DNA from: Methylobacterium sp. Leaf99
GTDB taxonomy: Bacteria; Pseudomonadota; Alphaproteobacteria; Rhizobiales; Beijerinckiaceae
Length of the DNA stretch: 64,000 nucleotides
Assembly: GCF_001422375.1 (NCBI RefSeq)
Contig: NZ_LMMU01000011.1
Span: forward strand, 63,608-127,607
Reading direction: 5' to 3'
Shown here one piece after another: positions 15,236-24,013 of the stretch (positions within the stretch are counted from its first letter, which is position 1; every line of letters starts with the position of its first letter). The notes below the pieces were generated by a model. It saw only the letters and a program-made list of their open reading frames with translations. It did no database searches and had not been told where the DNA came from. The position numbers were made by a program, and so were the translations under genes.

Positions 15236-16702
15236 TCATGCGGCGGCCCCGAGGGCCGTGTCGGCGCGGGCGCGCGCGACGTGATCGGGGGTGACGCGGG
15301 GGGCGTCCTCGCGGCGCGCGGCCCGTTCGGCGGCATCGCGCAGGCGCTTGGCCGCCGAAATCCGCACCAGCACCGGGTGGGACTCCACCAGGGCGTCGAG
15401 GTCGGCCCGTGCCGCTTCGTCCCAGGGCAGCTCGCGGTGGAGCCGCGCCGGCGTCGCCTCGACGGCGTCCATGTCGCGGGCGAGGGGCAGGATGTGGAAG
15501 AGCATGTCGAACAGGGCGTTGCAGACCTCCTGGACGAGGTAGGTCGCGCCCGAGAACCCCATGAACGGCGTGCCGGTGTGGCGCCGGATGATGGCGCCGG
15601 GGAACGAGGCCGGGACGAAGATCGCCCGCGCGCCGGCTTCCGCCGCGTACATCCGCTCGTTGAACGAGCCGAATAGCACCAGGGGCGGATTTTTCGCGAT
15701 CAGGTCGCGGATCGTTCCGTTGTCGGTCTTCTCACCGGCTTTGCGGGACACCGAAAAATGGCAGGGCAGGCCCATCTCGTCTTCGAGGAAGTGGCGCACG
15801 CCGCGGGCGTAGGTGTCGCTCGCCACGATGCCGAAGCTCGCCGTCCCGAAGAAGTCCTGGGTCACCGAGCGCCACAAGTCCCAGACCGGCTTGATGGTGG
15901 TGTGCTTCTCGCGGTCGATGAACGGCTCGGGGTCGAGGCCGAGGATTTCGCCCAGCGAGCGCAGGAACTGGGTGGTCGAGTGGATGCCGATGGGCGCCTG
16001 CAGGTAGGGCCGCTCCAGGGCCTCGCAGAGCAGGCGCCCGAACTCGCGGTAGAGGCAGATGTTGGCGTCCGCGTTCACGAGCTTCGGAACGTCGGCGAGG
16101 TGCGAGCCGAGGGGGAACGCAAGGTTGACCTCGGCGCCGATGCCCTCGACGAGGCGGCGGATCTCGGCGAGGTCGGACGGCATGTTGAAGGTGCCGTAGG
16201 CCGGACCGATGAGGTTGACGCGGGGGCGCTCGCCGGCCTTGCGCTCGGGCCGAGCCGGGATACCCTTCTTGGCGAAGCGCTTGGCGCCGTATTCCTGCCA
16301 GAGCCAGGCCATGGCCCGGTCGGCGGCCTGCCACTGGTCCTCGTCGATGGTGCGCGGCAGGAAGCGCTGGAGGTTGGTGCCCTCCGGGGTGACGCCGCCG
16401 CCGATCATCTCGGCGATGGAGCCGGTGACGACCACGCTGGGCTGGCCCGGATCGAGGGTCGAATGCGCCCGCTTCATCGCGGCTTCCGTGCCGTGGCGGC
16501 CGAGCTCCTCTTCCGCCAGCCCGGTGACGACGATGGGCAGCTCGTGCGGCGGCAGGGCGTCGGTGTAGTGCAGCACCGAGGTGACGGGCAGGTTCTCGCA
16601 GCCCACGGGCCCGTCGATGACGACCTGCAGGCCCTTGATGGCGGTGAAGACGTAGACGGCGCCCCAGTAGCCGCCGGCCCGGTCGTGATCGAGGACGAGC
16701 AT
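15236..16702 (-). CDS. bchZ: Chlorophyllide a reductase subunit Z
   Basis: A 488-residue nitrogenase-like catalytic subunit. With BchY it binds chlorophyllide and an Fe-S cluster, takes electrons from BchX, and reduces the C7-C8 bond of ring B, the step that makes a bacteriochlorin. Recognisable segments are VIDGPVGCENLPVTSVLHYTD with a cluster-ligand Cys, VVVTGSIAEMIGGG, LIGPAYGTFNMPSDL, and GFSGATYLVQEVCNALFDMLFH. The C-terminal end is the PCP-reductase-like basic domain. The ATG overlaps the bchY stop by one base (TGATG). Confidence 0.97.
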   Translation of the reverse strand: MLVLDHDRAGGYWGAVYVFTAIKGLQVVIDGPVGCENLPVTSVLHYTDALPPHELPIVVTGLAEEELGRHGTEAAMKRAHSTLDPGQPSVVVTGSIAEMIGGGVTPEGTNLQRFLPRTIDEDQWQAADRAMAWLWQEYGAKRFAKKGIPARPERKAGERPRVNLIGPAYGTFNMPSDLAEIRRLVEGIGAEVNLAFPLGSHLADVPKLVNADANICLYREFGRLLCEALERPYLQAPIGIHSTTQFLRSLGEILGLDPEPFIDREKHTTIKPVWDLWRSVTQDFFGTASFGIVASDTYARGVRHFLEDEMGLPCHFSVSRKAGEKTDNGTIRDLIAKNPPLVLFGSFNERMYAAEAGARAIFVPASFPGAIIRRHTGTPFMGFSGATYLVQEVCNALFDMLFHILPLARDMDAVEATPARLHRELPWDEAARADLDALVESHPVLVRISAAKRLRDAAERAARREDAPRVTPDHVARARADTALGAAA

Positions 16703-18276
16703 CAGGCCATCTCCCCGATCGGATCGTGGGCGGGCTTGCCCCGGGGCGCGGCGGCGACGGCCTTGCGCAGCTGCGGCACGTCTTCCCAGATGCCGGCGGC
16801 GTGGCCCTCGCCGACGCCCTCGAAGAAGGCCCGCATGGCGTCGAAGCGGGGCCGGTTGCCGATGGCGGCGTTGATGACCTTGGCCAGCGACCCGGCGCCC
16901 GCGACGCCCATGAGCGGGCGGGCCGAGATGAGGTTGGTGAAGTACAGGGCCGGGATCGCCAGGGCCTTGGCCTTCTGCACCACCGGTGTGGTGCCGATGG
17001 CGAGATCCGGCCGGTACTCCATCATGGCGGCGAGATCGTCTTCGAGGGAGGCGCGGAACCGCACGGTGACGCCGCGCGCCTCGAGCCAGTCGCGGTCGGC
17101 CTCGGCATAGGGCGTGCGTGGGCAGGCGGTGCCGACGTAGCGCAGATCCGCGCCGCTCTCGACGAGGAGGCGCCCGACAAGGAGCTCGGAGCCCTCGTAG
17201 CCCGACAGGGTGATGCGGCCCCGGATCGGGGTCGCGGCGAGCGCCCCCCGGATCATCGGCAGCAGCCGGTTCTTGGCCGCCTCCACGGTGGCGCGGGGTA
17301 CGGCGCAAGCCTCGCCGATGCGGTCGAGCCAGTCAGCGGTGCCGTCGTGGCCGACCGGCGCCGAGCCGACGATGGGGCGGCCCGCCATTTGGAACTCGCG
17401 GATGGAGGCGGTGTAGAACGGGTGGATCGCCGCCACGGCCGTGCAATCGAGGGCCGCGTAGAGCTCGCGCCATTCGCGGGTGGGGACGACGGGACCGGCG
17501 GCGAGGCCCAAGGGTTCGAGGAGGCCGCCGATCACCACGGGGTCGGCGGGGAACATCTCGCCGAGGAGCGCCACCGTGGGCCGCTCGGCCCGGCCCGTGC
17601 GGGGCGCCTGCACGGGGCCCTGCTCCGCTTCCGTGCGGGCGAATTTCAGCATGGCGCCGGCGAGCACGTCCTTCGCCTCGGCGTGGGTCGGCACCCCGAA
17701 GCCCGGCACGTCGATGCCGATGATGCGGACGCCGTCGATCTGCTTCGGCAGGAGCCGCAGGGGCACGCCCGAGGCGGTGGGCACGCACAGGTTGATCACC
17801 ACGACGGCGTCGTAATCGGCGGGTTTCGCCACGTCGAACACCGCCTCGCGGATGTCCTCGAACAGCTTGCCGGTGACCAGGGTCTCGGAATTGAACGGCA
17901 CGTAGCCGACGCTCCGCTTCGCCCCGTAGAAGTGCGAGGTGAAGGTCAGGCCGTAGACGCAGCAGGCCGAGCCCGAGAGGATCGTCGCCGTGCGGCGCAT
18001 GCGCAGGCCGACGCGCAAGCTCCCGAAGGCCGGGCACATGCTCTGGGGCTGGTCGTGCGGCCCCTGCGGATAGTCTTTTCGCAATTGATCGAGGGTGTCG
18101 GACATGCCGGCGGCCTCCGCCGCCGCCCGCATCGTCGCCTTGCCGGAATGGCACCCGAGGCCGTCGCCCTTCGCGGCGGCGAGATTCACCTCGGCCGGAG
18201 CCACGATGGGGGCCAGGGTCGAGGCCGGACGATCCTTACGGGCGCGCAGATCGGCGATGTCGAGGGTGACGGCCAT
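16702..18276 (-). CDS. bchY: Chlorophyllide a reductase subunit Y
   Basis: A 524-residue nitrogenase-like subunit that pairs with BchZ. Cluster-ligand cysteines are visible in QSMCPAFGSLRVG and GSACCVYGLTFTSHFYGAKRSVGYVPFNS, both diagnostic of BchY. VVINLCVPTASGVPL and IIGIDVPGFGVPTHAEAKD follow. The N-terminal 35 residues are less conserved. It lies six bases after bchX and is fused by stop/start overlap to bchZ, so the subunits are translated in step. Confidence 0.97.
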   Translation of the reverse strand: MAVTLDIADLRARKDRPASTLAPIVAPAEVNLAAAKGDGLGCHSGKATMRAAAEAAGMSDTLDQLRKDYPQGPHDQPQSMCPAFGSLRVGLRMRRTATILSGSACCVYGLTFTSHFYGAKRSVGYVPFNSETLVTGKLFEDIREAVFDVAKPADYDAVVVINLCVPTASGVPLRLLPKQIDGVRIIGIDVPGFGVPTHAEAKDVLAGAMLKFARTEAEQGPVQAPRTGRAERPTVALLGEMFPADPVVIGGLLEPLGLAAGPVVPTREWRELYAALDCTAVAAIHPFYTASIREFQMAGRPIVGSAPVGHDGTADWLDRIGEACAVPRATVEAAKNRLLPMIRGALAATPIRGRITLSGYEGSELLVGRLLVESGADLRYVGTACPRTPYAEADRDWLEARGVTVRFRASLEDDLAAMMEYRPDLAIGTTPVVQKAKALAIPALYFTNLISARPLMGVAGAGSLAKVINAAIGNRPRFDAMRAFFEGVGEGHAAGIWEDVPQLRKAVAAAPRGKPAHDPIGEMA

Positions 18277-18282
18277 GATGCG

Positions 18283-19284
18283 TCAGACCTCGTCGTAGAC
18301 GACTTCGAGGGACGGCTTCACCACGTGCGCCCTGCCGCACATGTCCTCGAAGGTGGCGGGCACCAGGGTGACGCCGCGGCCCACGGCCTCGCCCTTGAAC
18401 AGGCCGAGCAGACCGTCCTGGGACAGCGGGGTCGGGTGGTTGGGGGCCGCGTCGTGGACGTTCTGGGCCAGATCCGCGAACAGCGAGCCCCACGGGCTCT
18501 CGGGCCTGCCGATGATCTCGTAGTTCGCGCTCTTCTTGCGGATGTCGTCGTCGGCCGGGATCGAGGCCAGGACCGGGATGCCGACGGCGGCCGCGAACGC
18601 CTGGGCCTCGCCGGTGCCGTCGTCCTTGTTGATGACGAGGCCGCCGACGCCGACGTTGCCGCCGAGCTTGCGGAAGTATTCCACCGCCGAGCAGACGTTG
18701 TTGGCGACGTAGAGCGACTGCAGGTCGTTGGAGCCGACGACGATGACCTTCTGGCACATGTCGCGGGCGATGGGCAGGCCGAAGCCGCCGCAGACCACGT
18801 CGCCGAGGAAGTCGAGCAGCACGTAGTCGAAACCCCATTCGTGGAAGCCGAGTTTTTCGAGGAGTTCGAAGCCGTGGATGATGCCGCGGCCGCCGCAGCC
18901 GCGCCCGACCTCCGGCCCGCCGAGCTCCATGGCGTAGACGCCGTCGCGCTTGAAGCAGACGTCGCCGATGGCGACCTGCTCGCCGGCGAGCTTCTTTTTG
19001 GTGGACGTCTCGATGATGGTCGGGCAGGCGCGGCCGCCGAACAGCAGAGAGGTGGTGTCGCTCTTAGGGTCGCATCCGATGAGCAGGACCTTCTTGCCCT
19101 GCTGGGCCATCATGTAGCTGAGGTTGGCCAGCGTGAACGATTTGCCGATGCCGCCCTTGCCGTAGATCGCGATGATCTGCGTCTCCTTGGTGGCTTTTAC
19201 CGGCACGGGGTCCGGCTCGATGCCGGCCTCGGCGCGAAGCGCTTCCGATGCCTTCAGGGCGGCGCCGTTCAGCTGCATGTTCAT
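18283..19284 (-). CDS. bchX: Chlorophyllide a reductase iron protein BchX
   Basis: A 333-residue homodimeric ATPase related to NifH. It delivers electrons to BchYZ from a [4Fe-4S] cluster held between subunits. The P-loop GKGGIGKS is at residues 42-49, IGCDPKSDTTSLLF follows, and the cluster cysteines lie in VGRGCGGRG and LLDFLGDVVCGGFGLP. The BchX-type N-terminal extension and longer C-terminal end distinguish it from BchL. The start at 19284 overlaps the bchC stop by four bases (ATGA). Confidence 0.97.
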   Translation of the reverse strand: MNMQLNGAALKASEALRAEAGIEPDPVPVKATKETQIIAIYGKGGIGKSFTLANLSYMMAQQGKKVLLIGCDPKSDTTSLLFGGRACPTIIETSTKKKLAGEQVAIGDVCFKRDGVYAMELGGPEVGRGCGGRGIIHGFELLEKLGFHEWGFDYVLLDFLGDVVCGGFGLPIARDMCQKVIVVGSNDLQSLYVANNVCSAVEYFRKLGGNVGVGGLVINKDDGTGEAQAFAAAVGIPVLASIPADDDIRKKSANYEIIGRPESPWGSLFADLAQNVHDAAPNHPTPLSQDGLLGLFKGEAVGRGVTLVPATFEDMCGRAHVVKPSLEVVYDEV

Positions 19285-20213
19285 GCGGCACTCCAATCCA
19301 GGATCATCTTCAGGCAGGCGGGCTCGCCGAAGGCCGTGCGGTAGGCCTCGGCCGCGTTGGCGGCCGGCTGGCGATGGGTGACGAGACCGTCGAGGGACAG
19401 GCGCCCCGACGCAGTGAGCGCCGCGACGGTGGCGAGGTCTTCGGGCTTCCACTGCGCCGCGACCCGGATGCGGGCCTCGCGCAGGAAGGCGGGCGGGAAG
19501 GTGAAGGCGAGGGGCGCCTCGTAGAAGCCGGCGAGCACGATCTCGCCGCCGAACCCCAAGCGCCCCATCAGGGTGTCGAGGAGGCTGGCATCGCCGCTGG
19601 CGTCGGTGATCGTGGCGTAGTCGCGCCGGGCGTCGGCGTTCGGGTGGAGCACGGCGTAGCCGTCGGCCCCCTCGGCCCGGATGGGATTGGTCTCCCACAC
19701 CACCGGCGTGCCGCCGGCCGCGACGGTGAGGCGGGCGAGCAGGCGCCCGAGCACGCCGTGCCCGACGATGAGGGAGGGGCCGGACTGGGCGGCGCCCAGC
19801 GCGTGCTGCGCCGTCGCCGCCAGGGCGAAGAGGATGCCGCGCTCGCTCAAGGAGGGGTCGAGGGGCACGAGGCGGGCGCCGGCGCTGACGAGGTGCGAGG
19901 CGGCGCCCCCGAACAGGCCACGCACGGGCCCGAAGCAGCGCGCGCCCGGCACGAACACGGTCTGTCCGACCGCGACGCCCGATTCCGCACCGGCTTCGAT
20001 GACCGTGCCGACGGATTCGTAGCCGGGCACCAGGGGGTAGCCCATGCCGGGGAACATCGGCATCCGGCCGGACCAGAGCAGGCGTTCCGTGCCGGTGCTG
20101 ATGCCGCTCCACCGCACGGCGACCACGGCATCGGCCGGACCGGGAGCGTCGAGGGCGAGGGTGTCGAGGGCGATCCGTTCCGGCTCGTGGAGGACGATGG
20201 CACGCGCTTGCAT
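19281..20213 (-). CDS. bchC: 3-hydroxyethyl bacteriochlorophyllide a dehydrogenase
   Basis: A 310-residue medium-chain dehydrogenase that oxidises the 3-(1-hydroxyethyl) group to the 3-acetyl group of bacteriochlorophyllide a. Diagnostic segments are WSGISTGTERLLWSGRMP, FPGMGYPLVPGYESVG and the nucleotide-binding LIVGHGVLGRLLARL near residue 150. The catalytic zinc cysteine of classical alcohol dehydrogenases is not evident, as is usual for BchC. It is the first gene of the bchCXYZ-pufQBALMC operon and lies just downstream of the PpsR-type promoter at 20261-20292. Confidence 0.96.
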   Translation of the reverse strand: MQARAIVLHEPERIALDTLALDAPGPADAVVAVRWSGISTGTERLLWSGRMPMFPGMGYPLVPGYESVGTVIEAGAESGVAVGQTVFVPGARCFGPVRGLFGGAASHLVSAGARLVPLDPSLSERGILFALAATAQHALGAAQSGPSLIVGHGVLGRLLARLTVAAGGTPVVWETNPIRAEGADGYAVLHPNADARRDYATITDASGDASLLDTLMGRLGFGGEIVLAGFYEAPLAFTFPPAFLREARIRVAAQWKPEDLATVAALTASGRLSLDGLVTHRQPAANAAEAYRTAFGEPACLKMILDWSAA

Positions 20214-20260
20214 GGTTCTGGCCCTCCCCGTCCCGGGACCGTCGAAGCGCGGCCCGCATG

Positions 20261-20292
20261 TGTCATCCTAGATAGACACTTTTATTCGTCAA
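20261..20292 (-). promoter_or_regulatory. bchC promoter with PpsR/CrtJ operator
   Basis: A perfect TGT-N12-ACA palindrome lies at 20261-20278, the known recognition sequence of PpsR/CrtJ. On the minus strand a sigma-70-like promoter overlaps it: -35 TTGACG (20287-20292), 16-base spacer, -10 TAGGAT (20265-20270). The operator covers the -10 box, which suits direct repression. The bchC start lies about 50 bases downstream. Confidence 0.85.
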
Positions 20293-20295
20293 GCA

Positions 20296-21492
20296 TTACT
20301 TACACTCTCGGGTGTCTAATCGGGTGGACACGAGGAGCCGGGTCAGGAGGGGACGGCGGGTCTGGATCTCGCGGACCCCGCCGAAGCCGGCCTCGGTGAG
20401 AAGCTCCGTCAGCTCGGCGGCCGTGCGGCAGCGGCCGGTGCCCATGGCGAGGAGGTAGAAGCCGAAATAGGCGTCGGCCATGGCCTCGGCCCCGGGCGTG
20501 CCGGCCATGGGTTCGGCGATGAGGAGGGTCCCGCCCGTGGGCAGGGCCGCGTGGGCCGCGCGCAGGAGGGCGCGGACCTTGGCGTCGTCGTGGTCGTGGA
20601 CCACGCGCACGAGGGTGACGAGGTCGGCCCCGCGCGGCAGCGGATCGTCCGGGAACGCGCCGCCGAAGGTTTTTGCACGCGCGCTGAGATCGGCTTCGGC
20701 GAACCGCGTGGCCGCCCGCGCCGCCACGGCGGGCAGATCGAACAGCATCAGGCCGAGGCCGGGGGTGTGGCGCGCGGCTTCGCGCAAGAAAGCGCCCTCC
20801 CCGCCGCCGACATCGAGGATGCGGCGATGGCCCCGCAGGGGATAGGCGTCGAGGATGTCCCCCGCGATCAGGGCCTGGGACGCGCCCATGAGTTCGCCGT
20901 AGGCCGCCACCGACTCCGCGCTCGCGGGATCGCCGCGTGCGGCCTCCGCGTAGGCCCAGTAGCCGGACAGGTTGGTGGGGCCCTCCCCCCGCAGGAGGGC
21001 GACGGGGTCGGCGAGATCCGCGTAGAGAAGCGCGTGATGCTCGATCATCGCCGACACCGACGGGTTGCCGATGAGGGCCGCGCCGAGGTCGGCGAGGGTG
21101 AAGCGGCCGTCGGGCAGCCGGGCGAGGAGGTCGAGGGCGGCCGCCGCCTTGAGCAGGCGCAGGGCCCGGTCCGGCGCGAGGCCGACGCGCGCGGCCAGGG
21201 CCTCGGGCGCAAGGGGGCCGTCGGCGAGGAGGCGGAACAGGTCGAGGCGCACGCAGGCGAACAGGGTCTGCGAGTAGACGAAGCCGGCGCAGAGATCGAA
21301 CAGCGCCCTCGTGTTCGCCCGGGCGATTTTTCGCGTGAGGGGAAAGCCGGCGGCCCAGCGCTGGAAGCCGGGCCGGGCGATGGTGCGGGTGCGGAAGGCC
21401 CGCCACCGCGCCCGCCACGAATCCTTCGACGGCGCGACGTCGCCGGGGAGCTTGTCCACGCCCGCCGCCGCCGTCACCGATGGGGTGGCCAT
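20296..21492 (-). CDS. crtF: Carotenoid O-methyltransferase (demethylspheroidene type)
   Basis: A 398-residue SAM-dependent methyltransferase that methylates the 1-hydroxyl of hydroxylated carotenoids, the last step toward spirilloxanthin-type pigments. An N-terminal dimerisation and winged-helix part (about 50-150) is followed by the SAM-binding motif ILDVGGGEGAFL, then DLPAV and LLIAEPMAG. The ATG at 21490-21492 is chosen; a GTG at 21501 is an alternative with three more residues. It follows crtE after 16 bases. Its last codons contain a second PpsR-type palindrome (20313-20330), so the gene end doubles as regulatory DNA for bchC. Confidence 0.94.
   Translation of the reverse strand: MATPSVTAAAGVDKLPGDVAPSKDSWRARWRAFRTRTIARPGFQRWAAGFPLTRKIARANTRALFDLCAGFVYSQTLFACVRLDLFRLLADGPLAPEALAARVGLAPDRALRLLKAAAALDLLARLPDGRFTLADLGAALIGNPSVSAMIEHHALLYADLADPVALLRGEGPTNLSGYWAYAEAARGDPASAESVAAYGELMGASQALIAGDILDAYPLRGHRRILDVGGGEGAFLREAARHTPGLGLMLFDLPAVAARAATRFAEADLSARAKTFGGAFPDDPLPRGADLVTLVRVVHDHDDAKVRALLRAAHAALPTGGTLLIAEPMAGTPGAEAMADAYFGFYLLAMGTGRCRTAAELTELLTEAGFGGVREIQTRRPLLTRLLVSTRLDTRECK
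20313..20330. promoter_or_regulatory. Second TGT-N12-ACA palindrome, inside the crtF 3' end
   Basis: A second perfect TGT-N12-ACA site lies 52 bases (about five helical turns) centre to centre from the operator in the bchC promoter, inside the last 12 codons of crtF. Paired sites of this kind allow cooperative CrtJ/PpsR binding in Rhodobacter. Confidence 0.75.
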
Positions 21493-21508
21493 GGTGGGCA
21501 CCCGCCCG

Positions 21509-22378
21509 TCAGGCCAGTTCCCGCACGAGACTGGCCGGCAGGAACAGCCGGGTCTGCGCCTCGATCTCGGCCCGGAGCGCGTCGGCGCCCGGGCAGGCCG
21601 GAATGACCTCCACGGCCTCGCGGGCGAGGCGTTTGAGGCGGGCGAGGGCCCCGCCCATGCCGAGAAGCGCGGCGGCGTTGGGCCGGCCGAGGGTGGCGTC
21701 GCGGCCGACCGGCTTGCCGACTTCCTCCTGGCGGCAGGCGACGTCGCGCAGGTCGTCGGCGACCTGATAGGCCTCGCCGAGGCATTCCCCCAGCAGGCGC
21801 CACGGCAGGGCCGGTGCGCCGGCGGCGGCGGCGCCCGTCACCGTCGCGGCGGCGAACAGGGCGCCGGTCTTGGCCTGCTGATACTCGGCCAGCGCCACGT
21901 GGGGCTCGGATTCCCAGGCCTGGCCCGCGACGATGCCGTTGGGCGAGCCTACCGCGCGGGCGACGAGGCCGACGAGGGCGGCCAGCCGCCCCGGCGAGCG
22001 CGCCGCGCCCCGCGCCAGGGTCTCGAAGGCGGAGACGATGAGGGCGTCGCCGGTCAGGACGGCCAGGGGCTCGCCGAAGGCGGCGTGGACGGAGGGCTGG
22101 CCCCGGCGCAGGGGCGCGTCGTCGAAGCACGGCAGGTCGTCGTGGACGAGGGAGGCGCAGTGCAGGAGTTCGATGGCCGCCGCCGCCGCGTCGGAGGCCG
22201 CCGGGTCGTCGTCGCCGCAGGCCCGCGCCACGGACAGGCACAGGCGCGGCCGGATGCGGTGGCCGCCGGGGAACACCGCGTAGCGGATCGCCTCAGCGAG
22301 GCGCGGTGGGGCGCCGGGGGCCTCCGCGTGGGCGACGGCGGCGTCGAGGGTGCGCTCGATACGACGGTTGGCATCCAT
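21509..22378 (-). CDS. crtE: Geranylgeranyl diphosphate synthase
   Basis: A 289-residue trans-isoprenyl diphosphate synthase that makes the C20 precursor for carotenoids and for the bacteriochlorophyll tail. The first Asp-rich motif is DDLPCFDD (residues 80-87) and the second lies in AYQVADDLRDV. FPGGHRIRPRLCL is the usual substrate-binding lysine/arginine region, with H-R in place of the common K-R-x-R. It shares a short divergent control region with crtD that contains one PpsR-type palindrome, and it is followed by crtF in the same transcript. Confidence 0.95.
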   Translation of the reverse strand: MDANRRIERTLDAAVAHAEAPGAPPRLAEAIRYAVFPGGHRIRPRLCLSVARACGDDDPAASDAAAAAIELLHCASLVHDDLPCFDDAPLRRGQPSVHAAFGEPLAVLTGDALIVSAFETLARGAARSPGRLAALVGLVARAVGSPNGIVAGQAWESEPHVALAEYQQAKTGALFAAATVTGAAAAGAPALPWRLLGECLGEAYQVADDLRDVACRQEEVGKPVGRDATLGRPNAAALLGMGGALARLKRLAREAVEVIPACPGADALRAEIEAQTRLFLPASLVRELA

Positions 22379-22433
22379 CTGACGTCTCTCCCCACCGGTA
22401 TTGCGAATGTCTCTTCCGCTTGTCGGTTGAAAG

Positions 22434-22451
22434 TGTCAGATAATATTGACA
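22434..22451. promoter_or_regulatory. PpsR-type operator between divergent crtE and crtD
   Basis: A perfect TGT-N12-ACA palindrome lies centrally in the 111-base gap between the crtE start (22378, minus) and the crtD start (22490, plus). Its position could repress both directions. The AT-rich core (ATAATATT) also looks like -10 material, but I cannot fix either promoter with confidence. Confidence 0.85.
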
Positions 22452-22489
22452 CTCGTCAAGGTGTGGTTTGGGTAACGGAGGGGCGGCGC

Positions 22490-24013
22490 GTGCGGGTCGT
22501 GGTGATCGGGGCGGGGATCGGGGGTTTGGTGGCGGCCCTGCGGCTCGCCCATGCGGGCCTCGACGTCACCGTGCTGGAGCGCGCCGCGCATCCGGGCGGC
22601 AAGATGCGCAGCGTGCCCGTCGACGGGCGCGCCGTGGAGGCCGGTCCCACGGTCTTCACCATGCGCTGGGTCCTCGACGAGATCTTTTCGGAGTGCGGCG
22701 CGAGCCTCGACGACCGCGTGACCCTCGCCCCGGCGGCGATTCTCGCCCGGCACGCCTGGGGGCCGGACGGCCACCTCGACCTGTTCGCCGATCCGCGCGC
22801 CTCCCGCGACGCCATCGCGGCCTTCGCCGGGCCACGCGAAGCCGAGGGCTACGACCGGTTCCGCGCCCGGGCCGCGGCGGTCTACCGAACCCTGGAGGGG
22901 CCGTTCATCCGGGGGCAGCGCCCGAGCCCGGTCGCCCTCACCCGCCGAGCCGGCCTGTCGGGCCTGGGCGACCTCTGGCGCATCCAGCCCTTCACCACCC
23001 TGTGGTCGGCGCTCGGCGAATACTTCTCCGATCCGCGCCTGCGCCAGCTGTTCGGGCGCTACAGCACCTATTGCGGCGCCTCGCCGTACCGGGCGCCCGC
23101 GACCCTGATGCTCGTCGCCCATGTCGAGTCGCAGGGGGTCTGGCACGTGGCGGGCGGCCTGAGCGCCCTGGCCCGGGCGGTGGCGGATCTCGCCGCCGAG
23201 TGCGGCGCGCACCTGCGCACCGAGGCTCACGTGGCCCGCATCCTCACCGATCGCACCGGCGTCACCGGCGTGGAACTCGCCGACGGCGAGCGCCTTCCGG
23301 CGGACGCTGTGGTCTGCAACGCCGATGCGGCGGCCCTGGCCGACGGGCTCCTCGGCGCAGCGGCGGCCCGGGGTGCCGATCGGGTTCCGCCGGCAGAACG
23401 GTCGCTCTCGGCCGTGACCCTGTGCATGAATGCCGAGGCCCAGGGCTTCCCGCTCCTGCGCCACACGGTGTTCTTCTCGGGCGACTACGCCGCCGAGTTC
23501 GACGCCATCGCCCGGGGGCGTCTGCCCGCCGACCCCACGGTCTATGTCTGCGCCCAGGACCGGGGCGACGTCGCCCCCGAGGCGCCCGGGTCCGAGCGCC
23601 TGCTCTGCCTCATCAACGCGCCGGCGGGCGGCGCCACCCCTTCGGAGATCGCCACATGCACGACCGCCCTGCATCGCCGCCTGGGGGCCTGCGGGCTGAG
23701 GCTGACGGACACGCCCGCCACGGTGACGACGGGGCCGGCGGGGTTCGGGAAGCTGTTTCCGGGGACGGGGGGCGCCCTCTATGGCCGGGCCTCGCACGGG
23801 TGGATGGCGTCGTTCCGCCGCCCGGGGGCGCGGACGGTGATTCCGGGCCTGTATCTAGCGGGGGGGAGCGTGCATCCGGGGCCGGGGGTGCCGATGGCGG
23901 CCCAGTCGGGGCGGCTCGCGGCGGACAGCCTGCTGGCGGAACGGGCCACCGCCCGCGCTTCGACACGCCCGTCGGCCGTGGCGGCTATGTCTGGTGGTAC
24001 GTCGATGCCCTGA
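22490..24013 (+). CDS. crtD: Hydroxycarotenoid 3,4-desaturase
   Basis: A 507-residue FAD-dependent carotenoid desaturase that introduces the 3,4 double bond in hydroxylated neurosporene or lycopene derivatives. The FAD-binding VVVIGAGIGGLVAALRLA begins at residue 2, and GGKMRSVPVDG and AGPTVFTMRWVLD are typical of CrtD rather than CrtI. The C-terminal flavin segment is GLYLAGGSVHPGPGVPMAAQSG. The start is GTG 22490 with GGAGG seven bases upstream. The last 20 or so residues (after LLAERAT) look unlike a CrtD end and overlap crtC in another frame. Confidence 0.9.
   Translation: MRVVVIGAGIGGLVAALRLAHAGLDVTVLERAAHPGGKMRSVPVDGRAVEAGPTVFTMRWVLDEIFSECGASLDDRVTLAPAAILARHAWGPDGHLDLFADPRASRDAIAAFAGPREAEGYDRFRARAAAVYRTLEGPFIRGQRPSPVALTRRAGLSGLGDLWRIQPFTTLWSALGEYFSDPRLRQLFGRYSTYCGASPYRAPATLMLVAHVESQGVWHVAGGLSALARAVADLAAECGAHLRTEAHVARILTDRTGVTGVELADGERLPADAVVCNADAAALADGLLGAAAARGADRVPPAERSLSAVTLCMNAEAQGFPLLRHTVFFSGDYAAEFDAIARGRLPADPTVYVCAQDRGDVAPEAPGSERLLCLINAPAGGATPSEIATCTTALHRRLGACGLRLTDTPATVTTGPAGFGKLFPGTGGALYGRASHGWMASFRRPGARTVIPGLYLAGGSVHPGPGVPMAAQSGRLAADSLLAERATARASTRPSAVAAMSGGTSMP

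Noticed and set aside
16726..19344. An 872-codon plus-strand open frame opposite bchX and bchY.
   Set aside because: It is antisense to clear nitrogenase-like subunits; the composition is typical of GC-rich shadow frames.
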